Of a DNA stretch of 64,000 nt, positions 54,981 through 61,200 are shown piece after piece. This DNA is from Arthrobacter sp. YN. Lineage in GTDB: Bacteria; Actinomycetota; Actinomycetes; Actinomycetales; Micrococcaceae. The stretch spans positions 1,984,001 through 2,048,000 of the forward strand of contig NZ_CP022436.1 in NCBI RefSeq assembly GCF_002224285.1, given 5' to 3'. The stretch's first letter is position 1; each line of letters opens with the position of its first letter. The notes beneath the pieces are model-generated. The model was given only the letters and a program-made list of their open reading frames with translations, searched no databases and had not been told where the DNA came from. The position numbers and the translations under genes were made by a program.

Positions 54981-55350
54981 CACTTCGGGCAGGGGAGGGA
55001 TGGCCGGCCAGCGTCCCCGGACGCAGGGAGTCCGTGATCTTCCCGCACGGGGAAGGGCGGTGTGCACCGGCTTCATCGAGTCGGTGACGCATCAGCCGCC
55101 CAGCGATCAACCATTTTTCTCCGCTGTTGTCGTCGATGCCCTGGGTCCCGGACCCCATCAGGCCATCAGCGCAGGCGGAGTCCGGAAGCCCTACGACCGT
55201 CTTCGCGTCATTTGGCTCGGCAGGACACGCGTCCCCGGTATCGAGGCTGGTGTGCAGCTTCGCCTGAACGGCATGGTGACCCAGCTTGACGGTTTGCCGG
55301 CCATGTTCAATCCACGCTACGAAATACTTTCCCGTCAGGAGCATCTATGA
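54973..55350 (+). CDS. OB-fold nucleic-acid-binding domain protein
   Basis: 125 aa; the segment from GRAVCTGFIESVTHQ to RLRVIWLGRTRVPGIEAG resembles an OB-fold of the type found next to DUF3710/DUF3159 genes. It may bind DNA or RNA; no partner is known. TTG start overlapping the upstream stop by eight bases; its own TGA overlaps the next ATG. A tightly coupled three-gene operon. Confidence 0.82.
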   Translation: MADTSGRGGMAGQRPRTQGVRDLPARGRAVCTGFIESVTHQPPSDQPFFSAVVVDALGPGPHQAISAGGVRKPYDRLRVIWLGRTRVPGIEAGVQLRLNGMVTQLDGLPAMFNPRYEILSRQEHL

Positions 55351-56129
55351 CCGTGTCCAACGGATCAGAACCCAAGGACACCGGAGGCGCTGTTCCCGAT
55401 CAGCGGACGTCACCGCCGGATGATTCCGTCAAGCCGTCGGCGGACGCCCCCAGTGTGTCCGATCTCGCTGCCGGCTACGCCGAAAAGGCCGGCCTTCACC
55501 GGAACAGTGCCGGGCATGTGGACATGCTGAAGTCCGCCGGTGGGTGGCAGGGAATCGCTGAGAGCATTCTTCCGGGACTGGTTTTCCTGGTGGTTTTCAC
55601 CGTGACCCGTGATCTAACCCCCGCGTTGGTGGCGGCTTTGGCTGCCGCCGCGGTTTTCACCGTGGTCCGGTTGATCCAACGGCGTCCCCTGACCCAGGCA
55701 TTGGCCGGAGTGGTGGGTGTCGGGATTTCCGCGTGGTTGGCCAATACCACGGGCAAGGCAGAGGACTTCTACGTCCTGGGCTTCTTCACCAACATCGCCT
55801 ACATCGCCGCCATGGTGCTCTCCATTGTCCTCAAATGGCCGGTGGCGGGCCTGCTTTTTGGTTTCGTCCGCAATGAGGGACTTGAATGGCGGAAGGATCC
55901 TGAACGGCTCAGGGCGTACAAACTGGGGACGTGGGTTGTGGTGGCAGTTCTTGCACTGCGCCTGGTGGTGCAGGTGCCGTTGTACTTCATGGGTGAGGCC
56001 GGCCTGACAGCGTTGGCGACCACCAGGCTCCTGATGGGCGCCCCGCTGTACATCCTGGGTCTCTGGGTTGCCTGGTTGCTCACCAAGCCTGCACTTCAGC
56101 CGTCGAAGCCGTCGTCCTCAGAGGACTGA
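55347..56129 (+). CDS. DUF3159 membrane protein
   Basis: 260 aa. About 75 residues of charged N-terminus, then five to six membrane helices (GLVFLVVFTVTRDLTPALVA onward) with the family motif LFGFVRNEGLEWRKDP. Unknown function; the location next to Trk/Kim-type potassium genes is constant. ATG overlaps the upstream stop (ATGA) and CAGGAG is the ribosome-binding site. Its C-terminal 34 bp overlap the convergent trkA-like gene. Confidence 0.9.
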   Translation: MTVSNGSEPKDTGGAVPDQRTSPPDDSVKPSADAPSVSDLAAGYAEKAGLHRNSAGHVDMLKSAGGWQGIAESILPGLVFLVVFTVTRDLTPALVAALAAAAVFTVVRLIQRRPLTQALAGVVGVGISAWLANTTGKAEDFYVLGFFTNIAYIAAMVLSIVLKWPVAGLLFGFVRNEGLEWRKDPERLRAYKLGTWVVVAVLALRLVVQVPLYFMGEAGLTALATTRLLMGAPLYILGLWVAWLLTKPALQPSKPSSSED

Positions 56130-56833
56130 TCCGCGGCTGACGACGTTTCCTCACGTGGTTCGCCCCCGTCGTCGGAACCTGGCGACAAAAGCGACCGGAG
56201 GCCGTCTTCGGCTGCGATGGTGGTGACGAAGAACAGCTCGTCGCCGCCATCCAGGACATCGTCCCGGGTAGGCGTTATCGGTGCTTGGTCGCGCAGGATG
56301 GCTACCAGTGTGGCGTCTTCCGGCCAGTCGATCCCGCCCACAGTGCTGCCGATGACATGGGAGTCATGCGGGACGGTGAATTCGACGATCGAGGCCACAC
56401 CGGTCTGGAGCGTCAGGAGGCGGACAATGTCGCCGATTTCCACGGCCTCTTCCACCAATGCCGTCATCAGCTGCGGGGTGTTGACCGCGACGTCGACGCC
56501 CCAGGAATCATTGAACATCCAGTCGTTCTTGGGGTTGTTCACACGGCCCACGGTGCGTCCCACGCCAAACTCGGTCTTGGCCAGCAGAGACACCACAAGG
56601 TTGACTTTGTCGTCCCCCGTGGCTGAAACCACGACGTCGGCATCCTCGAGTTTTGCGTCCTGCAGGGTGCTGAGTTCGCAGGCGTCTCCCACCAACCAGC
56701 GGGCGCCCCGCAGCCCGCTGCGGCCAATGACCTCGGGCTTGAGGTCGATCAGCAGTATCTGGTGCTTATGGGCCAGAAGTTCGCGCGCAATGGACGAGCC
56801 GACGCTTCCTGCGCCAACAATGACAACTTTCAC
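56096..56833 (-). CDS. TrkA/RCK-type potassium regulatory protein (second)
   Basis: 245 aa with TrkA-N Rossmann motif VIVGAGSVGSSIARELL, acidic ribose-binding D in ILLIDLKPE, and a TrkA-C (RCK_C) domain to about residue 215, then an acidic tail. It should bind NAD(H) and gate a potassium system. The start codon overlaps the stop of the upstream trkA copy by one base, so the two are produced together, probably as a heteromer (CeoB/CeoC style). Confidence 0.92.
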   Translation of the reverse strand: MKVVIVGAGSVGSSIARELLAHKHQILLIDLKPEVIGRSGLRGARWLVGDACELSTLQDAKLEDADVVVSATGDDKVNLVVSLLAKTEFGVGRTVGRVNNPKNDWMFNDSWGVDVAVNTPQLMTALVEEAVEIGDIVRLLTLQTGVASIVEFTVPHDSHVIGSTVGGIDWPEDATLVAILRDQAPITPTRDDVLDGGDELFFVTTIAAEDGLRSLLSPGSDDGGEPREETSSAADQSSEDDGFDG

Positions 56834-57507
56834 TAAGACTCCTTGGCGGGTGCTTTGGCGAGGATCCGGCTGATCTCGGACGTTTTGTCCAGGCTCAGCA
56901 TCGCGTGGACCGTATCACCTTCCTGGTATGCCGTTCCGGCCTGGGGGAGCACGCCCTCACCAAACCGGGTGAGGAAGGCAATGCGGATTCCCGAGGCGGC
57001 CTCGATCGAAGCGAGGCTGTGGCCAATCCACTCCTCGTGCAGGTCCACTTCGGCCAGCACGAGCCGGCCTGAGGGCTCACGGTAATCTCCGGCCAAATGC
57101 TGCTCCGGAAGAATGCGGCGCAGGACTTGGTCGGCGCTCCATCGGACGGCTGCCACCGTGGGGATGCCCAGCCGTTGGTAGATTTCGGCGCGGCCGGGAT
57201 CGTAGATCCGTGCCACGACGTGGGCAACGTGGAAGGTCTCGCGGGCCACGCGGGTGGCCAGGATGTTCGAGTTGTCGCCGCTGGAGACGGCGGCGAAGGC
57301 GTAGGCCTCTTCCACACCGGCCTGCTTGAGCGTGTCCCTGTCGAAACCCACCCCCGTGACCTTGCGGCCGGTAAAGGTGTTGCGCAGCCGGCGGAAGGCC
57401 CGCTCGTCCTGGTCGATGATGGCGACCGAATGGCCGGCATCCTCCAAAGTGTGTGCCAGGGTTGCGCCAACACGGCCGCAACCCATGATCACGAAGTGAG
57501 CCACCAT
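56833..57507 (-). CDS. TrkA/RCK-type potassium regulatory protein (first)
   Basis: 224 aa; VIMGCGRVGATLAHTLEDAG then AIIDQDERAF define the NAD-binding TrkA-N domain, with TrkA-C after residue 140 (LAEVDLHEEWIGHSLA). ATG at 57507 has AAAGGAG four bases upstream; the longer frame from 57630 would overlap the permease gene. Coupled to the second copy. No Trk/Ktr membrane subunit is visible; the adjacent KimA-like permease may be the partner. Confidence 0.92.
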   Translation of the reverse strand: MVAHFVIMGCGRVGATLAHTLEDAGHSVAIIDQDERAFRRLRNTFTGRKVTGVGFDRDTLKQAGVEEAYAFAAVSSGDNSNILATRVARETFHVAHVVARIYDPGRAEIYQRLGIPTVAAVRWSADQVLRRILPEQHLAGDYREPSGRLVLAEVDLHEEWIGHSLASIEAASGIRIAFLTRFGEGVLPQAGTAYQEGDTVHAMLSLDKTSEISRILAKAPAKES

Positions 57508-57585
57508 GTCTCCTTTATCTGTGCTGTCCGTCCCGCTCGTTATGACTTTACCGGTGCGGCGTGGGTGCGCCTGCGAACAACCGTC

Positions 57586-57614
57586 ATGACATCGATGGGG
57601 ATTCAGAGTAGCTT
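57586..57614 (+). promoter_or_regulatory. Leaderless promoter of the KimA-like permease gene
   Basis: ATGACA (-35, one mismatch), 17-bp spacer, TAGCTT (-10, 57609-57614), then six bases to the GTG at 57621. It is the most complete of the leaderless promoters. Confidence 0.7.
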
Positions 57615-57620
57615 TGCGGA

Positions 57621-59594
57621 GTGCTGACAATTTTGAATGCCGCGAAGCGGGTATTGGTGGGCCGGCCAGTCAGGAATGACCGGCTGTCCCACACCTTGTT
57701 GCCCAAACGCATTGCTTTGCCGATCTTCGCCTCGGATGCGCTGTCTTCGGTAGCCTATGCCCCTGACGAGATCCTGCTGACACTCGCCTTGGCGGGAGTC
57801 AGTGCCGTGGCCTTCTCCCCACTTGTCGGCCTCGCGGTCATGGTGGTCTTGCTCACAGTGGTGGCGTCCTACCGGCAAAACGTCCACGCCTACCCGTCCG
57901 GTGGCGGCGACTATGAGATCGCCAGCGTCAACCTGGGCAAATACGCCGGGCTCACGGTCGCATCCGCCCTTTTGGTGGACTACGTGCTGACGGTGGCGGT
58001 GTCCATGTCCTCGGCCGCAACCTACCTCACTACGGCCATTCCGTCGCTGCACGGCCAGCAGGCACTCATCGCCACCATCGGCGTGGTCGTCCTGGCGCTG
58101 GTCAACCTCCGCGGGGTCAGGGAAGCCGGGACGCTCTTCGCCGTCCCCACCTACATCTTCATGGCGTCCATCCTCGGCATGACCGCGGTTGGCATCTTCC
58201 AAGCAGCGACCGGGACACTGGGTGAGGCGCCCTCCGCCAACTTCACCATCGTCCCGGAGCCAGGCTTCGACGAGGGGTTGGTGGGCCTTGCCGGAGCTTT
58301 CCTGCTGCTGCGGGCCTTTTCCTCCGGGGCCGCGGCGCTCACAGGTGTTGAGGCCATCAGCAACGGCGTCCCCAATTTCAGGAAGCCAAAGAGCAAGAAC
58401 GCGGCCAGCACCCTGCTGCTGTTGGGCGTCATAGCGGCCTCCATGCTGGCCGGAATCCTTTACCTTGCCAACGCCACCAAGGTGCACATTGTCCTTGACC
58501 CCGCGCGCGAGTTCCTGGTGGACGGCAAACCACTGCCGGAGGGCTACATCCAGACGCCTGCCATCAGCCAGATCGCGGACACCATCTTCGGCTCGGGCTC
58601 CATCCTTTTCTATGTCGTGGTGGCTGCCACGGGTGTGATCCTGGTATTCGCCTCCAACACTGCCTTCAACGGCTTTCCCGTGCTTGGCTCCATCCTGGCC
58701 CAGGACGGTTACCTTCCCCGCCAGCTCCGTACCAGGGGCGACCGCCTTGCCTTCAGCAACGGTGTCCTTGCCCTGGCGGCCGGCGCGCTGGTCCTGATCC
58801 TCGCGTTCAATGCCGATGTCACCAAGCTGATCCAGCTGTATATTGTGGGCGTCTTCATCTCGTTCACGGCCAGCCAGCTCGGCATGATCCGCCACTGGGG
58901 CCGCGAGCTGAAGCTTGCCAGGGACAAGGCTGTCCGCCGACGCATCTTCAAGTCGCGCACCATTAACATGCTGGGCTTCGGCATGACCGCATTGGTCTTG
59001 GTGATCGTCCTGATCACCAAGTTCGAGCAAGGCGCCTGGATCGCTTTGCTTGCCATGTTCATCCTGTTCCTGATCATGTGGAGCATCCGTGCCCACTATG
59101 ACAACGTGGCCAGGGAACTGGCCGTGGACGAGGACTCGTCCCCGCGCGCCTTGCCCACCCGTGTCCACGCGGTGCTGCTTGTCTCGCACGTCCGCAAGCC
59201 CGTCCTGAGGGCGCTGGCCTACGCCAGGGCGTCCAGGCCTTCACGCCTTGACGCAATTACCGTGGACATCAACACCGAGGAGACCGAGCACACCGTCCGG
59301 GATTGGGAGAAGCTGGAAATTCCGGTTCCCCTGACAGTCCTGGCCAGCCCCTACCGCGAGACCGTGACACCCATCATGGACTACATCAAGAACATGCGCC
59401 GTGACTCGCCGCGGGACCTGATCGTGGTTTACATCCCCGAATATGTCGTGGGCAAATGGTGGGAACAACTGGTCCATAACCAGACAGCACTCAGAATCAA
59501 GACGAGGCTCCACTTTGAACCTGGAGTCATGGTTGCCAGTGTTCCGTGGCAGCTGAAATCCTCCGAAGAAGCAAAGGCACTGCAGGATACCTAA
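57621..59594 (+). CDS. APC-superfamily permease, KimA-like (potassium or amino acid)
   Basis: 657 aa, about 12 membrane helices (to residue 500) followed by a cytosolic UspA-like domain (AVLLVSHVRKPVLRALAY, IVVYIPEYVVGKWWEQL). The first helix region carries FASDALSSVAYAPDEIL and SYRQNVHAYPSGGGDYEIA, which I associate with KimA-type potassium importers instead of classical amino acid permeases. Divergent TrkA-type regulators next door support potassium transport, but substrate is inferred. Leaderless GTG start. One base separates its stop from the next ATG. Confidence 0.85.
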   Translation: MLTILNAAKRVLVGRPVRNDRLSHTLLPKRIALPIFASDALSSVAYAPDEILLTLALAGVSAVAFSPLVGLAVMVVLLTVVASYRQNVHAYPSGGGDYEIASVNLGKYAGLTVASALLVDYVLTVAVSMSSAATYLTTAIPSLHGQQALIATIGVVVLALVNLRGVREAGTLFAVPTYIFMASILGMTAVGIFQAATGTLGEAPSANFTIVPEPGFDEGLVGLAGAFLLLRAFSSGAAALTGVEAISNGVPNFRKPKSKNAASTLLLLGVIAASMLAGILYLANATKVHIVLDPAREFLVDGKPLPEGYIQTPAISQIADTIFGSGSILFYVVVAATGVILVFASNTAFNGFPVLGSILAQDGYLPRQLRTRGDRLAFSNGVLALAAGALVLILAFNADVTKLIQLYIVGVFISFTASQLGMIRHWGRELKLARDKAVRRRIFKSRTINMLGFGMTALVLVIVLITKFEQGAWIALLAMFILFLIMWSIRAHYDNVARELAVDEDSSPRALPTRVHAVLLVSHVRKPVLRALAYARASRPSRLDAITVDINTEETEHTVRDWEKLEIPVPLTVLASPYRETVTPIMDYIKNMRRDSPRDLIVVYIPEYVVGKWWEQLVHNQTALRIKTRLHFEPGVMVASVPWQLKSSEEAKALQDT

Positions 59595-60968
59595 ATGACC
59601 TCCCACAGCAATTCCCCCCACGCCGATCACCCCGTCAATGACCACCAAGGAGCGTCCGGCACTGAACTTGTCGTTGACATTGGCCCCATCGCACACGGAG
59701 GACACTTCGTCGCGCGGCACGAAGGGCGCGTCATCTTCGTCCGGCACGCCATCCCGGGGGAGAAGGTCCGTATCCGGTTGACTGACTCCGGTGACTCGTC
59801 GCGCTTCTGGCGGGCCGACGTCGTCGAAGTCCTTGAAGCCTCGCCCCACCGGGTCCCGCACTTCTGGAAGGCGGCGGATTCGCAGGCCTCCTGGCGTCGT
59901 GGCGGGCCGCCGGTTGGCGGCGCCGAGCTCGGACATATTTCGCTGGAGCGCCAGCGTGCCCTGAAAGCCGAGGTGCTGGCTGAACAACTCAAACGGCTTG
60001 CCGGGCTGGACCTCGCCACCGAGGTGGAAGCCGTGGGGGACCATCACGACGGCGGCCTCGGCTGGCGCACGCGCGCAGGCTTTGCGGTGACCTCCAAGGG
60101 GCGGTTGGGCATGCATGCCCACCGCTCGGACGTGGTGCTTCCCATCAAGGAGATGCCGTTGGCGCTCCCGGGACTGAACGACCTGAAGCTGTGGGACCTT
60201 GATCTCTCGGGCATCGCCAGGGTCGAGGTTGCCGTCCCGGCCAATGGTTCCAGGCCCCTGATTCTGCTGGCGCCGGAGGAGGGGACGAGCCCCAAGAGGG
60301 TGCACAGCATTTTGTCGCAGTTGCCGCATGACGTGTCCGTCGCCAGCTTCGACCCCAGCAAGGGGGAAGTCCTGCAGCTGCGGGGGAGGACCTGGGTGCA
60401 GGAGACCGCAGCCGGCCATGAATACCGGGTCACCGGCGAGGGGTTCTGGCAGATCCACAAAGACGCACCGGAAACGCTGGTGGGCGCTGTGACGGACTAT
60501 CTTTCGCGTGGCGGGTACTTGCAGCCTGGAGCCGCAGTTGCTGATCTCTACGCCGGTGCCGGGCTGTTCACGGCACCGCTTGCCGACGCGGCGGGTGTCA
60601 CTGGCTCGGTGTTGTCGGTGGAGGGTGCCCCCGGCGCTAGCCGCGACGCGCGCAAGAACCTGCACGGCGAACCGCAGGTGGAAATCGTCCAAGGGCGCGT
60701 GGAACGCGTGCTGCACCAGAGTGCCCGGAGCTTCGATTCCGTGGTTCTGGATCCGCCGCGGGCCGGAGCCGGAAAGGCTGTGGTCAAGCAATTGATGGCC
60801 ACCGGTCCCCGCGCAATCGCCTATGTGTCCTGCGATCCTGCTTCCTTTGCGCGTGATCTGGGTTACTTCCATCAGGGAGGTTGGCGCCTGGAGTCACTGC
60901 GGGCCTTCGATCTTTACCCCCATACCCACCACCTCGAAACAGTGGGCCTGATCGTCCCTTCCGCATAG
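59595..60968 (+). CDS. TRAM-domain class I SAM-dependent RNA methyltransferase
   Basis: 457 aa of the TrmA/RlmD family (5-methyluridine in RNA). N-terminal TRAM domain (ELVVDIGPIAHGGHFVARHE), then SAM-binding DLYAGAGLFT, VLDPPRAGAGK and catalytic Cys in YVSCDPASFARDL. The iron-sulfur Cys cluster usual in this family (CxxxxxCxxC near residue 80-100) is absent: PHFWKAADSQASW and GGAELGHI occupy that place. tRNA or rRNA target not determined. Directly follows the permease gene. Confidence 0.9.
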   Translation: MTSHSNSPHADHPVNDHQGASGTELVVDIGPIAHGGHFVARHEGRVIFVRHAIPGEKVRIRLTDSGDSSRFWRADVVEVLEASPHRVPHFWKAADSQASWRRGGPPVGGAELGHISLERQRALKAEVLAEQLKRLAGLDLATEVEAVGDHHDGGLGWRTRAGFAVTSKGRLGMHAHRSDVVLPIKEMPLALPGLNDLKLWDLDLSGIARVEVAVPANGSRPLILLAPEEGTSPKRVHSILSQLPHDVSVASFDPSKGEVLQLRGRTWVQETAAGHEYRVTGEGFWQIHKDAPETLVGAVTDYLSRGGYLQPGAAVADLYAGAGLFTAPLADAAGVTGSVLSVEGAPGASRDARKNLHGEPQVEIVQGRVERVLHQSARSFDSVVLDPPRAGAGKAVVKQLMATGPRAIAYVSCDPASFARDLGYFHQGGWRLESLRAFDLYPHTHHLETVGLIVPSA

Positions 60969-60981
60969 CCGGAGTGTCGCC

Positions 60982-61004
60982 CGCCCGCCGGAGTGCGGCG
61001 GGCG
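60982..61004. other. GC-rich hairpin between the methyltransferase gene and acnA
   Basis: CGCCCGCCG-GAGTG-CGGCGGGCG, a perfect 9-bp stem, no T-tract. A possible weak terminator. Confidence 0.4.
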
Positions 61005-61125
61005 GCGCCGGGTTTGGGCGGCGGCATGCCACTCTTGGGACGGATGCCACTACGATGGGCGTAGTAGCCCCGCTTCGCTGGAATCATCGCCGCGGACCGG
61101 GGTGACCACGAGAGATGCCGCCCGG

Positions 61126-61144
61126 CTAAGTAAGGTGCGCCTAA
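61126..61144. promoter_or_regulatory. DtxR-like imperfect dyad upstream of acnA
   Basis: Matches 12 of 19 positions of the DtxR/IdeR consensus; inner arms AAGG/CCTAA are symmetrical. Located 57 bp before the ATG. A weak candidate for iron control of an iron-sulfur enzyme. Confidence 0.3.
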
Positions 61145-61200
61145 CTGGCTAGCGGCCAACCACGCGACAAAGATGAAACTGTTGCGAGAGGAGTCCTGCC

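Noticed and set aside
57508..57620. c-di-AMP (ydaO-type) riboswitch before the KimA-like permease
   Set aside because: The gene has a -10 box six bases from its start, leaving no leader RNA for a riboswitch.
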